Part shown: piece after piece, positions 52,869 to 62,158 of the stretch
Layout of the letters: every line of letters begins with the position of its first letter
Position numbering within the stretch: position 1 is the first letter of the stretch
From: JACDAE01 sp034438015
Lineage (GTDB): Bacteria > Chloroflexota > Ktedonobacteria > Ktedonobacterales > Ktedonobacteraceae
NCBI GenBank assembly: GCA_034438015.1
Contig: DAOTTD010000268.1
Coordinates: forward strand, 34,537-98,536
Reading direction: 5' to 3'
Length of the DNA: 64,000 nucleotides
Notes under the pieces: model-generated
What the model was told of the DNA's origin: nothing
What the model saw: the letters and a program-made list of their open reading frames with translations, nothing else
Database searches by the model: none
Position numbers and translations under genes: made by a program

Positions 52869-53387
52869 ATGGAAAACGTGCGAACATATTTTCTTGACAT
52901 GTCCACGCTGATCACGATTCTGGCGCGCCAGAAACGTAGTGGTATGCTACAGGCTGATTCCGTGCACATTCCCGGCATACGAGGGAACGTCCTCGTATCT
53001 TTAGTAATTGCCGATGGCGCGATCCAGTCTTGCCATATAATCCAGAAGCAGCAAAAAATTCTGGAAGGCGAACAGGCGTACTCCGCGCTTCTGGCATTAC
53101 CGGCTCTCGAATGGCGATGGCAGCCTCTGGCCTCTCCGCCCGCGCCGTCGCCGGGTAGAGATCTGGTCGCTCCCTCCGGCTCTGCAAACAGAAATCCGCG
53201 ACAGACAGTTGGCGCGCTGGATGGTTCCGTACTGCAACAGCTTTCGCGCAACCATCGCAGGGTGCTGTCTCTCTGCGATGGCACACGCTCCTTTGATAAG
53301 ATCGCAACAATGCTATTTATGTCCCCCAGGGATCTCTCTATCTATATTCGAGACCTGGAGCAGTGGGGACTTATTCAGTTCCGTTAG
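52869..53387 (+). CDS. DUF4388-like domain protein with winged-helix-like tail
   Basis: This is a 172-residue soluble protein. Residues 1-75 resemble a DUF4388/PATAN-type domain (LSTLITILARQKRSG-like start, then VSLVIADGAIQSCHI and EGEQAYSALL), a fold found next to response regulators and GTPase systems. Residues about 112-172 look like a small winged helix (LSRNHRRVLSLCDGTRSFDK, then SIYIRDLEQWGLIQFR). The linker is Pro/Ser-rich. It lies 43 bases before a membrane protein with a HAMP-like end, and the two probably act together. No GTPase is near. Function unknown. Confidence 0.7.
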   Translation: MENVRTYFLDMSTLITILARQKRSGMLQADSVHIPGIRGNVLVSLVIADGAIQSCHIIQKQQKILEGEQAYSALLALPALEWRWQPLASPPAPSPGRDLVAPSGSANRNPRQTVGALDGSVLQQLSRNHRRVLSLCDGTRSFDKIATMLFMSPRDLSIYIRDLEQWGLIQFR

Positions 53388-53430
53388 TTCCAGGAATATC
53401 GTGGATACGAAAGAAAGTAGGTGTATATAG

Positions 53431-54534
53431 ATGAGTCAACGCTTTTCAAGCACAGATACAGCCTCTACGACGGTTGAAATGGTAGAGCAGGACCTGCATA
53501 AAATGGGCAAAATGGACTGGTGGTACCGCTTTGCCGCGCCATCTGAACCGTCAAGCGCCGCACCATTTTCACAGCGAGAAGCCTACCGACGTGGGCGGCT
53601 AATCAGCCTGGCGCTCCTGCTGCAACTGGCTATCGTCATCCTGCTCCTGCCGACGGTCGGGCTATTTGTCAACCACGCGCTCATTCCCAATCTCGCCATC
53701 ATGGTCGTCCTGCTCTCCATCGCGCTCCTGTTCAACCGCAGAGGACGCGTCATACCCGCCGGCATCCTCGCGGTGGTGGGCCTTGACCTATCGCTCATGC
53801 TCAACCTGGCAACCTATCCGACGTTGAGCTCATTCTTGCTTCCTATGCTTGACCTGCTAGCGCTCCCCGAGCTGTTTGCCGTCTCGCTCCTGCCTCCCGT
53901 GGCGGTCTTCTTCGATGCCCTGGCCCATATCAGTTTTATCGTCGCTTCCTTGACGTTTCTCTTTCCGAAGAGCGCCGAACTGCAGGCGCTGCTGCACACA
54001 TCCGCATTGCAGGATGCGCTGGCCCGCCCCATCGTCATCCAGTTACTGGTCGCGGTCATCACCTACCTGTGGGTGAGGAGCGCGCTCCAGTCGATCGAGC
54101 GAGCAGACCGTGCAACCTCCATCGCGATCCTCGAACGCGAGATGGCGGAGCAGGGGATGCAGGTAACGGCTGAAAAGCAGCAATTGGAGGAGAGCATCCG
54201 CCAGATTCTCGCCGTCCATACGCGCGTTGCGAACGGAGACTACTCGGTGCGCGTCCCACTTACGCGGGGCAATGTGCTCTGGGAGATCGGCGGCTCGCTT
54301 AATAATCTGCTCAATCGTTTGCAGCGCTATCGACAGGGTACACTGATCACCGAGCAGACCAATCTCGCCATCAATCAGTTTCTCCAGGCACGCAGCCGCG
54401 CTCAAAACGGCTACGTTCCCTGGCAGCAGACCAACACACCTGTCGATGTGCTTGTCCAGCAACATAACGGTTTCGTTCAGTCGGCCCGGCTGGCCCAGGC
54501 GCTTGAGTCGCCGGACGCGCCGGCAATATCATAA
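53431..54534 (+). CDS. Multi-pass membrane protein with HAMP-like C-terminus
   Basis: This is a 367-residue protein. After a hydrophilic N-terminus there are about six membrane segments (residues about 55-215, for example LISLALLLQLAIVILLLPTVG and LIPNLAIMVVLLSIALLF). These are followed by a coiled helix (QQLEESIRQILAVHTRVANG) and a HAMP-like segment DYSVRVPLTRGNVLWEIGGS. It ends about 70 residues later without a kinase or cyclase domain. This looks like the sensory half of a transmembrane signalling protein lacking an output, perhaps working through the DUF4388-like protein encoded just upstream. I do not recognise a named family. Confidence 0.7.
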   Translation: MSQRFSSTDTASTTVEMVEQDLHKMGKMDWWYRFAAPSEPSSAAPFSQREAYRRGRLISLALLLQLAIVILLLPTVGLFVNHALIPNLAIMVVLLSIALLFNRRGRVIPAGILAVVGLDLSLMLNLATYPTLSSFLLPMLDLLALPELFAVSLLPPVAVFFDALAHISFIVASLTFLFPKSAELQALLHTSALQDALARPIVIQLLVAVITYLWVRSALQSIERADRATSIAILEREMAEQGMQVTAEKQQLEESIRQILAVHTRVANGDYSVRVPLTRGNVLWEIGGSLNNLLNRLQRYRQGTLITEQTNLAINQFLQARSRAQNGYVPWQQTNTPVDVLVQQHNGFVQSARLAQALESPDAPAIS

Positions 54535-54559
54535 ACCACATACCTGAAAGGATTGATTC

Positions 54560-55594
54560 ATGACTTCAACATCGCAACCCCAGGAGATGCCGCCCCAGGT
54601 CAGAATCCTCGACATGCTGCTCGGCATGATGAAGACTCAGGCCATTCACGAGGCTGTCCGCCTCAACCTCGCCGAACTGGTCAAGGACGGACCGAGAAGC
54701 GTGGCGGAGCTTGCCGAGGAGACGCAGACGCATCCTGTTTCGCTGCTCCGCCTGATGAGGACACTGGAGGGCCTGGGATTGTTCGCGGAGGTCGAAGAGG
54801 GAAAGTACGGGCAGTCACAGCTCTCGCATTTCCTGCGTCCCGGCGTCCCCGGTTCAATGTACGATGTAGCCAGCATTCACGGCGCACTATGGCAGTGGCG
54901 GCCCTGGGAGAATTTCAGCTATAGTTTGCAAACGGGCAAGACGGCCTTCGATCAGCTCTTCGGTATGTCACTCTTCGAGTATTTCGCCAGCCACCCAGGC
55001 GAAGGCGCGGGCTTTCAGCAGGCGATGGCGGGTTTTTCAAAGCAGGTGGATATCCCGCTGGCACAGGGCTATGATTACTCATCGTTCTCTACCATCGTCG
55101 ATATCGGTGGTGGGTTTGGCGGCCTGCTCTCGACGATCCTGCGCACGCACCCACAGCTCTCGGGCATCCTGTTCGATCTGCCTCATGTCATCGACGCCGC
55201 GCACGAGCAGACCGCCGCTGCGGATATCGCTGAGCGCTGCCGACTCGTGGCCGGTGACGTATTTCAGGCGCGGGAGATTCCACAGGGGGCCGATGCCTAT
55301 ATTATGAAACAGATGATCAAGGACTGGAACGATGAGGCAGCGGTGCAGATCCTTACCAATTGCCGACGAGCGATGCGACCCGGCGGAAAAATCCTGGTCG
55401 CGGAGCAGCTCATCCTGCCCGGTCAGCACATGCTGCCGGCAAAGCTCATCGACCTTCAATTGATGGTCGTTCTGAGCGGTCAGGAGCGCACCGAGGCCGA
55501 GTACCGCGCCCTCTTCGAGAAGGCCGGCCTGACCCTGGCACGCGTCGTGCCAACCCACTCACCCTACAGCATTCTTGAGGGGATTGTTCAATAA
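54560..55594 (+). CDS. SAM-dependent O-methyltransferase, plant-COMT/hydroxyneurosporene type
   Basis: This 344-residue protein has the two-domain layout of secondary-metabolite O-methyltransferases. An N-terminal winged-helix dimerisation domain (about 12-100: ILDMLLGMMKTQAIHEAVRL, then LLRLMRTLEGLGLF) precedes a Rossmann domain with motif I TIVDIGGGFGGLLSTIL (about 178-194), LFDLPHVID and MKQMIKDWNDE, whose catalytic-position base would be His in plant enzymes but here the helix reads KQMIKDWND. Such enzymes methylate phenolic or polyketide hydroxyls. The substrate is unknown and no biosynthetic cluster is visible. GAAAGGATTG precedes the ATG. Confidence 0.9.
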   Translation: MTSTSQPQEMPPQVRILDMLLGMMKTQAIHEAVRLNLAELVKDGPRSVAELAEETQTHPVSLLRLMRTLEGLGLFAEVEEGKYGQSQLSHFLRPGVPGSMYDVASIHGALWQWRPWENFSYSLQTGKTAFDQLFGMSLFEYFASHPGEGAGFQQAMAGFSKQVDIPLAQGYDYSSFSTIVDIGGGFGGLLSTILRTHPQLSGILFDLPHVIDAAHEQTAAADIAERCRLVAGDVFQAREIPQGADAYIMKQMIKDWNDEAAVQILTNCRRAMRPGGKILVAEQLILPGQHMLPAKLIDLQLMVVLSGQERTEAEYRALFEKAGLTLARVVPTHSPYSILEGIVQ

Positions 55595-55597
55595 TAA

Positions 55598-55861
55598 TCA
55601 TTGCTTTGTAGAAGCCGTTGCCCGTTCGAGAAAAGTCAGGTAGGCCAGCGCCTCCTGCCGCGAATGGCCACACATCTCTTCGGAGGGCCGCAGAGCGCCG
55701 CACACCGCCGGGCGCTCCGGCCTGCCGAACAATTTGCAGCGATTATCATCCGTAAGCTGGACGCAGCGCACGCCCGCCGGCTTCCCATCAGGCATGCCGG
55801 GAATAGGCGACGAGATCGAGGGCGCGATACAACAGGCGCCACAGCCAGCTCTACATTCCAT
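55598..55861 (-). CDS. YkgJ family cysteine-cluster protein
   Basis: This 87-residue protein has eight cysteines in the YkgJ (zinc/iron-chelating) pattern: C3, C7, C10 and C11 (CRAGCGACC), C33, C42, C54 and C64. The basic and acidic residues between them (LTDDNRCKLFGRPERPAVC) also fit. It probably binds a metal or cluster. The biological role of the family is not settled. It is convergent with the O-methyltransferase gene, four bases apart, and lies downstream of the exporter gene on the same strand, so it may be co-transcribed with it. Confidence 0.9.
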   Translation of the reverse strand: MECRAGCGACCIAPSISSPIPGMPDGKPAGVRCVQLTDDNRCKLFGRPERPAVCGALRPSEEMCGHSRQEALAYLTFLERATASTKQ

Positions 55862-55891
55862 GCTCTCTCTTCACAATCTTTTTATCAGGTA

Positions 55892-56794
55892 TTATATCCC
55901 TTTCGTGGGAACGAGCAATATCAGCGCCATTGCCCCTAACAGGAGCGCTGCCCCGAGGAGGCCGAGCGGGCCGAGTTCCTCGCGAAAGAGTATCCACGCG
56001 AGCATGGCGGCGGTCAGGGGCTCGAACAGGGTGACGATACTCACTACCGTTGCTGAGAGTGAGCGCATACCGATCTGGAAGAGGCCATACGCGAGTGCCG
56101 TGGGGACACAGCCCAGGTAGAGCAGAAGCAGCCAGTCACCTGCCGAATACACGATCACCAATCTGGTGGATGCAGCGAAGAGCAGGAGAAGCAGCGCTCC
56201 CGTCCCGAACGCCACGGTATTTATATGTAGGGGATGGTAGCGGCTGGTGAGCAGGTGTCCACAGAGGATGAAACCGGCGTAGCCGCAGGCCGAGAGGAAC
56301 GCAAGGCATACCCCGAGGAGTGAGACGTTGCCCGCGCTCGAATGAGAACGAGCTGCGACCAGGAGGACTGTTCCGCCCAGAGCGCCTACCAGGGCCATGA
56401 GCGTTATCGGTGCCAGGCGCTCCCGCATCATAAAGGTGGTGAAGAGCGCGATGATCACTGGTGCGGCGCAGAGGGCGATCAGCGTGGAGACGGTCACGCC
56501 AGCATAAACGATGGCGGCACTATAACTGGTCTGGTACAGCGCCTGCAGACCTCCCATGAGCAGTATCACCCCTAGATCACGATACTTGAACTTGAAGAGG
56601 CGGCGACCGGGGAGTATCCAACTCGCGAGAAGAAAAAGAGAGGCCGCAATAGCCAGACGCCAGAAGGCCAACGACAGCGCATTCGTTGAGCTGTGCGCAT
56701 AGAGGATTTGATTGGTAACGCCGACTGTGCCCCAGGAGACCGAGGCGCAGGCGACGAACAAAAAGCCACGGCGCGTTGTGTTATGAGAAAACAT
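55892..56794 (-). CDS. EamA/DMT-family transporter
   Basis: This 300-residue membrane protein has ten predicted membrane segments in two EamA repeats. The first repeat starts GFLFVACASVSWGTVGVTNQ and ends about residue 140. The second starts LLGVCLAFLSACGYAGF and ends LGAALLLGAMALILLV, with the family TLFEPLTAAMLAWILF motif before it. The family exports amino acids or other small metabolites. The substrate is unknown. I start at ATG 56794, since AAGGATG lies just upstream. An in-frame ATG 15 codons earlier has no site. Confidence 0.93.
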   Translation of the reverse strand: MFSHNTTRRGFLFVACASVSWGTVGVTNQILYAHSSTNALSLAFWRLAIAASLFLLASWILPGRRLFKFKYRDLGVILLMGGLQALYQTSYSAAIVYAGVTVSTLIALCAAPVIIALFTTFMMRERLAPITLMALVGALGGTVLLVAARSHSSAGNVSLLGVCLAFLSACGYAGFILCGHLLTSRYHPLHINTVAFGTGALLLLLFAASTRLVIVYSAGDWLLLLYLGCVPTALAYGLFQIGMRSLSATVVSIVTLFEPLTAAMLAWILFREELGPLGLLGAALLLGAMALILLVPTKGI

Positions 56795-57195
56795 GAAACA
56801 TCCTTTCCTCAGATGCAAATGTATAAACGAAGCAAACATGCAGAGATGGCAGGCTGAGAGCGCGCCAGGAAGACACGACCATCAATGGACGTGCGTGTTA
56901 TGTTGAGGATGAAGCCGTTCTACCTGCCCTAAAGGGAGGCGACGGGAGGCGGGGGTAGAATAGAGTATGAATAGTAGCACGCGAGATCAACCACAGCGAG
57001 TACGTCCTTCCGTGTGAAAAAACTGAAAAATTTCATGTGTGTTCCTATTGTACCAGAGATGGTGCATGTTGCCAATCCCACAATGAGAGCAATCCAAACA
57101 TTGTTCAGGATATGATATCATCATAGCACGTAATAGCACGTGGTTCTTGTCAGGCGGTTCTTTGTAGATTTGTATTGACGTAAGGCAGGTGCTGT
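56795..57195. other. Divergent intergenic region
   Basis: About 400 bases lie between the leftward exporter and the rightward methyltransferase. I see no gene, hairpin or RNA in it beyond a purine-rich GGGAGGCGACGGGAGGCGG stretch near 56934-56956 and an AAGGCAGG ribosome site (about 57182) for the next gene. Confidence 0.45.
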
Positions 57196-57927
57196 ATGAT
57201 CAGGCTGCAAGGGGTGCAGAAACAGTCTCAGGAGGAGATATTCGCCCGGTATGGCTGGTGGAACAGTGGCAATCTCCTGCACGCGATCACGGCTGAGCGG
57301 TGTGATTATATCGAGTCCTGCGTGGACCGGGTTTTTGGGCGAGAGGCGCTGAGGCAGCAGGAGGTGCTGGAGGTTGGTTGTGGTGGTGGGCTGATCTGCG
57401 AGGAGCTGGTGCGGCGTGGTGCGCTCACGGTCGGCATTGATCCCTCCGAAGGCGCGTTGCGGGCGGCGCGCGATCACACACGGCGCAGTGGTCTGGGGCA
57501 CAACGCATATTTCGAACAGGGCTATGCCGAGTCCCTGCCGTACGCCGATGGAAGCTTCTCGGTGATCGTTTGCCTGGATGTGTTGGAGCACGTGCAAGAT
57601 CTGCATGCCACCATCCACGAGATCGCTCGTGTGCTGGCGCCCGGCGGCGTATTTATTTTCGATACCATCAACCGGACGATCTGGGCGCGCATCGCACTGA
57701 TCTGGGTCGGCGAACGTTTCTTTCAGAGCAAGGGCCTGGTGCCGGGACTACACAGCTACTCCGGCTTCATCAAACCGGCTGAACTGCAAGCGGCCATCGT
57801 ACAGAACGACCTCAAGGTACACGAGATGATCGGTTTTATGCCGAAGCTAAAGAAGGGACACCTGACGCTCGGTCCTGGCTGGTTTCGCGGCGTCTCCTAC
57901 GTTGGATACGCAACGAAGGAGCGGTAG
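57196..57927 (+). CDS. UbiG-like SAM-dependent methyltransferase
   Basis: This 243-residue protein has the class I methyltransferase core VLEVGCGGGLICEELVRRG (motif I, about 60-78), TVGIDPSEGAL and VIVCLDVLEHVQD, then the UbiG-family FDTINRTIWA and a long C-terminal cap. It resembles 2-polyprenyl-6-hydroxyphenol/3-demethylubiquinol O-methyltransferase. Chloroflexota generally use menaquinone, so ubiquinone synthesis is doubtful and the substrate may differ. It stands alone, divergent from the exporter gene. Confidence 0.88.
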   Translation: MIRLQGVQKQSQEEIFARYGWWNSGNLLHAITAERCDYIESCVDRVFGREALRQQEVLEVGCGGGLICEELVRRGALTVGIDPSEGALRAARDHTRRSGLGHNAYFEQGYAESLPYADGSFSVIVCLDVLEHVQDLHATIHEIARVLAPGGVFIFDTINRTIWARIALIWVGERFFQSKGLVPGLHSYSGFIKPAELQAAIVQNDLKVHEMIGFMPKLKKGHLTLGPGWFRGVSYVGYATKER

Positions 57928-57998
57928 GGAAGAAGGGCGCGCGCGGGCAAGCTGACCGCGAACGTTGTTTCCCTATCTACGACACGCGTGGCGCACAC

Positions 57999-58592
57999 CT
58001 ATTTTTCCAGCCAGAAGCGCTTATCTTCCTTTGACATGTTGCTGCGTTCGATAGCCTCGGCGAAGCTCTGTTTCTGTGCTCCCTGTTGCGTGCGAGATGC
58101 CGCGCGCGTCTGGCGGCGGTTCATGCCCAGCGAGGGCTGGCTGCTGCCTAACAGGCTCCCGAACTGGTCGGCGCTGACCTGGAAGAAGGCGGCCAGGCGT
58201 TCGATCTGGCGCTGACCGAGGCTGACCAGTTCGATGGTGCCAGACTCGAATTTGTTCCACACGTCGACGCTCAGACGTAGACCCTGCGCGACCTCGACCT
58301 TGCTCATGCTACGGCTCTTGCGCAGTTCGCCCAGGCTGGCAGCCGCCAGTTGAGGCGCAAAGACGCGCTCCAGGGCGGTCTGGCAGGCGCGCTGTGTCAG
58401 CGCCGATAGTTCGGTATCTTGCTCTTCGTTTAGTCCGCTTCCGGCTGTAGCATGGTAGGCGGCGATAAAGTCGATCAATGCCGCCTGTTCCCCCGGATGA
58501 TCGCGCAGCAGGCTGAGTTGTGTGCTGGTATCGTCGGCCTCTTTCGCCGCCAGCCATGCCATTTTTAATTGCTGCAATTCGGTGGTATTCAT
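57999..58592 (-). CDS. XRE-type protein paired with the sigma-like gene
   Basis: This is a 197-residue protein. The first 85 residues are helical and unassigned (LKMAWLAAKEADDTSTQLSL, then GEQAALIDFIAAYHAT), similar in feel to an anti-sigma N-terminus but without its zinc motif. Residues about 88-145 are an XRE helix-turn-helix (LGELRKSRSMSKVEVAQGLR, then DVWNKFESGTIELVS). The C-terminal 50 residues are polar. It lies 22 bases downstream of the sigma-like gene, in the same direction, so the two are probably co-expressed. It may regulate or sequester that sigma factor. That is a hypothesis from position. Confidence 0.75.
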   Translation of the reverse strand: MNTTELQQLKMAWLAAKEADDTSTQLSLLRDHPGEQAALIDFIAAYHATAGSGLNEEQDTELSALTQRACQTALERVFAPQLAAASLGELRKSRSMSKVEVAQGLRLSVDVWNKFESGTIELVSLGQRQIERLAAFFQVSADQFGSLLGSSQPSLGMNRRQTRAASRTQQGAQKQSFAEAIERSNMSKEDKRFWLEK

Positions 58593-58614
58593 CTGTTTAC
58601 GCCTTTCTTAACCC

Positions 58615-59370
58615 CTACTGTTGTTGTACTACCGATGTGGTGGGTGTATATGGTGTATGTCGTTCTTTATTAATGCATTCGCGCAAGTAGGCGCGGGAGC
58701 GCTCGTAACGCAGGCGCACGGTGCGCTCGGTACGTTTACAGACCTCCGCGATATCGTCCCACTTCATGCCCTCGATGGCCCGCAGGAGCATGATCGTACG
58801 GTCCAGCGGATCTTGCAGGTAGGTCAGGATACGCATGCTTTCATCCTCGGCATGCAGTTCTTCATACTGATCCTCTGGATCGGCCACATCGGCTACCTGC
58901 GTTCCCTCATCATCGGGCGAGGCCGGTCGCAGCGGCTCAACCAGGGCGCGCGGCACATGCTGTGGGCGTCCGGATGGGCGTCCCTCCGCGTCGCGTCGAT
59001 AGTATAATCCCTCCTGACGCAATACGCGATTGAACTCGTCGATGCAGAGACAGCGAAGATAGTGGACGAAGTTCTGTGTCATAAACAGCTCGTCGGGATT
59101 CTGGGCTTCGCGCAGCAGGTGTTCGCTCATGTTGGCGATCGCCTCCTCGCGCAACTCAGGACGGTGACGCAGGCCCTGCGAATGGCGCTGAAAGGCCGGT
59201 GCACAGCGATACAGCAGCACGGTAGAGAGTCGGCGAGCACCGTCCGGGTTCCCCTGCACCTTCAACCGTCGAATATTTATGACAAGTTCTATCTCACTGA
59301 TCTCGTATCGCCCCTCGGGTGTCCGACGACGCAGTTGCTCATCGAGCGTAGGATCACTCAGGTCGATCAT
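58615..59370 (-). CDS. Sigma-70-like (ECF-type) RNA polymerase sigma factor
   Basis: This is a 251-residue protein. The region 2-like part covers about residues 60-125 (LREEAIANMSEHLLREAQNP, then FVHYLRCLCIDEFNRVLRQ). The region 4-like helix-turn-helix covers about residues 180-235 (LLRAIEGMKWDDIAEVCKRT, then VRLRYERSRAYLREC), where ECF factors contact the -35 element. The linker between them is long, acidic and Pro-rich. It is larger than the usual 180-190 residues and the region 2 motifs are weak, so it may be a distant sigma or a sigma-like regulator. ATG 59370 follows GGGGGG. A TTG four codons earlier is the alternative. No classical anti-sigma gene follows. Confidence 0.75.
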   Translation of the reverse strand: MIDLSDPTLDEQLRRRTPEGRYEISEIELVINIRRLKVQGNPDGARRLSTVLLYRCAPAFQRHSQGLRHRPELREEAIANMSEHLLREAQNPDELFMTQNFVHYLRCLCIDEFNRVLRQEGLYYRRDAEGRPSGRPQHVPRALVEPLRPASPDDEGTQVADVADPEDQYEELHAEDESMRILTYLQDPLDRTIMLLRAIEGMKWDDIAEVCKRTERTVRLRYERSRAYLRECINKERHTPYTPTTSVVQQQ

Positions 59371-59517
59371 ATAACCCCCCAAAAGTAGTACTGGCTTCGG
59401 TGGTTTGCGCTTTTGTGGCTCCTGCTACTCTATTCTTCCGGCCCACAGAAAAGCGGAAACAGTCTATTGTCATCCTGGAATATAGCATAGCAGAAAAGCG
59501 GGAGGGAGGGAAGCATA

Positions 59518-61866
59518 TTACGGCGTCGGAGTGAAAGGGAGTGAGAAGTGGAAGGTAGAGCCCTGACCCAGTACGCTCTCGACCCAGACGCGCCCATTGT
59601 GCATCGCGATAATCTCCTTCACGATAGGGAGTCCCAGGCCCGTGCCTTGAATGTAGCGCGAGGAAGTCGACTCGACGCGATAGAACGGTGTGAATAGTTT
59701 CTCAAGGGCGGCGGCTGGAATACCTGTGCCGTGATCCTGTACCTGCACGTGGACGCTCTGCTCCTCTAGCTGGCTTTTCACCAGGAGCGTGCCGCCATTG
59801 GGCGAATATTTGACCGCGTTCGAGAGCAAGTTAACCATCACTTGCGCCAGCTTATCCTCATCTCCCTGTAACGGAGGAACCTGCTCGTTTAGTTGGAGTG
59901 ATAATGTATGTTTCTGTGTGGTTGCCTGTGCGCGCGCGCTGGCCTCGCGCAGAATTGCATTTAAATTCACCGTTTTCACGTTCAGGCTCATGTGGCCTGC
60001 TCGCATCCGTTCCAGGTCCAGAAACTCGCTGACAATGCGATTGAGTCGTTTCGCGTCGCTAAAGATATCGGTGGCAAAATCTTTGATCTCCTCCATGCTC
60101 CAATCACGGCGACAGATGAGCTCACTGAACCCCTGTATTCCAGCCAGAGGGGTACGTATCTCGTGGCCTATAATCGACATGAAGTTGCGCTGCATCGTGC
60201 TTGCCTGCTCCAATTGTTCATTGGCGTGCTGTAGCGCGTTGAGCAGGTGGCGCGACTGCTTTTCGCGGTGCTCTCGTTCGATGGCCAGCACGCTGAATTT
60301 GGTCATGGCCTCGATCAAAGCCATTTCTTCGGAGCTGTAGGAGTGCTCCAACTTCTCGACATCGGCGTACAGAACGCCGACCAGATTCCTATCGGCCAGC
60401 ACAGGTACAGCCAGCAGAGCCCGTACACCGTAGAGGTCCGATGTGTTCTGCAAAGGCGGCTCCAGACTTTCCAGAAAGAGCGTCTCGTTGGTACGGAGAC
60501 GTGAGTTGATAGCTGGACCAAGTAGCCGATCGAGCAGGGGACTGAGAGAGAGGGAGATGCTGTTGAACCAGTGCTCTTCCCGATGCTGCGAGAAGCCGGT
60601 AGCTATTACCGGATAGATCAGAGAAGTCTGGGTTTCGATCGCAGCGACGCCCACGTGTTTGCAGGTGAGCACATTGGATATAAGCCTGGCGATCGTCTGT
60701 TCGACTAACTCGATATTGGAAGTGGTATTTATTCCATCGATCTGTGATGGCTGCATCAATGCCTCTGCCATCGCAATAAGCGCGTGCAGGGCCTCACGCA
60801 GGCGGCGTTCGTTTCTGCGCCGCTCTGTCACGTCATGGCTGATGGCAACTACTCCAATAATATTTCCGTCCTGGTCACGAATAGGGGCACCGCTCGTGCT
60901 TAGCTGTACCTGCCGTCCATCAGGGGTATCGAAGATCACATCGATCGCGTCGGAGCCTGTGATAACCTCTCCTTGCAAAAGGCGATAGACGGGCCAGCGC
61001 TCAGTAGGGAGCAGTTGTCCATGTTCATCGCGCACGTGGAAGTCGGCGGCGCTTTCGTAGATGGGCTGCGCCATATAGCTGGCCGTGTCGCCCGCAAAGT
61101 ACATCTCATGGCCCGCCTGATTGATTTGAAGAAGACGGCCATTGCTATCGTAGACAGAGATCACGTCGGTCATCGACTCAAAGATGGCTTCCAACTGGCT
61201 GGCGTGCCTTGCCGCGACGAGGCGGGCCTGTTTTTCAGCCTGGTAAAGCAATGCGTGGTCGATGGCATGCGCGATGCGGTCGGCGACGCGCTGGAAAAGC
61301 TGGAGATCGTGTTCAGTGAAGAGATGCGTGTGTTTCATTCCGACATGGATGACGCCGATGACTCTGTTATCGACGATCATAGGCGCTCCCATCAGGGAGC
61401 GAACATTCTCACGAAGAATTGGACTCACGATCTCTACCGTCGAGATATCGTGGACGATCATGGGCCTACGCTCGGCAGCGATGCGGCCTGCGAAGCCCCT
61501 TCCAATCGGGATATACATCTCCTGTTCGATCTCTTCTTCCAGCCCCTTCGCGGCGCGAACAACCAGGTTCTTTCCGTCTTCTGTCAGAAGGAGGATGGCG
61601 ATCGTATCGGCGACCATGATCTCGCTGATGCGGCTGAGTACCTCACGGAAGAGATCGTCGAGTGTCAGGTGCGATAGAGCGGTATCAGTGATGATCTGGA
61701 GAATCTGCAATTGTTTGCTCACCTCCTGATATTGTTGCTCCAACTGGCGAATTTTACGCTCGGCCTCCTCCTGGTTCTTTGGTGAGAAAATACCTGGCGC
61801 GGGAGTGTAGATCCTCCGAGAGGCGTTTTTCTGGGATGGATGCTTTCTACGCCGATTGTATGTCAT
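59518..61866 (-). CDS. GAF-PAS-GAF sensor histidine kinase
   Basis: This is a 782-residue soluble kinase. A coiled coil (about 34-58) precedes GAF1 (about 60-205: DTIAILLLTEDGKNLVV and GRGFAGRIAAERRPMIV), PAS (about 225-350: IFESMTDVISVYDSNGRLLQ), a linker helix, and GAF2 (about 370-530: LLAVPVLADRNLVGVLYADV). HisKA follows with the phospho-acceptor His in SIIGHEIRTPLAG (about 562), and HATPase_c with QVMVNLLSNAVKYSPNGG, DHGTGIP and GTGLGLPIVKE. It has no membrane segment and no partner regulator next door. The many sensor domains suggest it integrates cytosolic redox or small-molecule signals. AGAGGAGG precedes the ATG. Confidence 0.95.
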   Translation of the reverse strand: MTYNRRRKHPSQKNASRRIYTPAPGIFSPKNQEEAERKIRQLEQQYQEVSKQLQILQIITDTALSHLTLDDLFREVLSRISEIMVADTIAILLLTEDGKNLVVRAAKGLEEEIEQEMYIPIGRGFAGRIAAERRPMIVHDISTVEIVSPILRENVRSLMGAPMIVDNRVIGVIHVGMKHTHLFTEHDLQLFQRVADRIAHAIDHALLYQAEKQARLVAARHASQLEAIFESMTDVISVYDSNGRLLQINQAGHEMYFAGDTASYMAQPIYESAADFHVRDEHGQLLPTERWPVYRLLQGEVITGSDAIDVIFDTPDGRQVQLSTSGAPIRDQDGNIIGVVAISHDVTERRRNERRLREALHALIAMAEALMQPSQIDGINTTSNIELVEQTIARLISNVLTCKHVGVAAIETQTSLIYPVIATGFSQHREEHWFNSISLSLSPLLDRLLGPAINSRLRTNETLFLESLEPPLQNTSDLYGVRALLAVPVLADRNLVGVLYADVEKLEHSYSSEEMALIEAMTKFSVLAIEREHREKQSRHLLNALQHANEQLEQASTMQRNFMSIIGHEIRTPLAGIQGFSELICRRDWSMEEIKDFATDIFSDAKRLNRIVSEFLDLERMRAGHMSLNVKTVNLNAILREASARAQATTQKHTLSLQLNEQVPPLQGDEDKLAQVMVNLLSNAVKYSPNGGTLLVKSQLEEQSVHVQVQDHGTGIPAAALEKLFTPFYRVESTSSRYIQGTGLGLPIVKEIIAMHNGRVWVESVLGQGSTFHFSLPFTPTP

Positions 61867-62158
61867 CAGGTCCTCCTCTGGATACTCCCCATCAAACCCC
61901 TGTCATGGTAGGGATTGATCTGCCTATCTTAGTATAGAGAGGTGGCAATAACTTGAACGATGAATGCGTAGCCGAAGAAATTATGGACAGAGCAGTGTAC
62001 AATATGATAAAGGTTAGCCTGTCTGCATATAAAATGCCGGATAAGTTATTTGCTACGGCGTCCCACTTTCTCCGTATAAAGACTTGCTGGCCTGAAAAAG
62101 AAATTGTCTCCACCTGTCTTTGTATGACGTGATAGGAGACAAGGAGGGAAGTATATAG

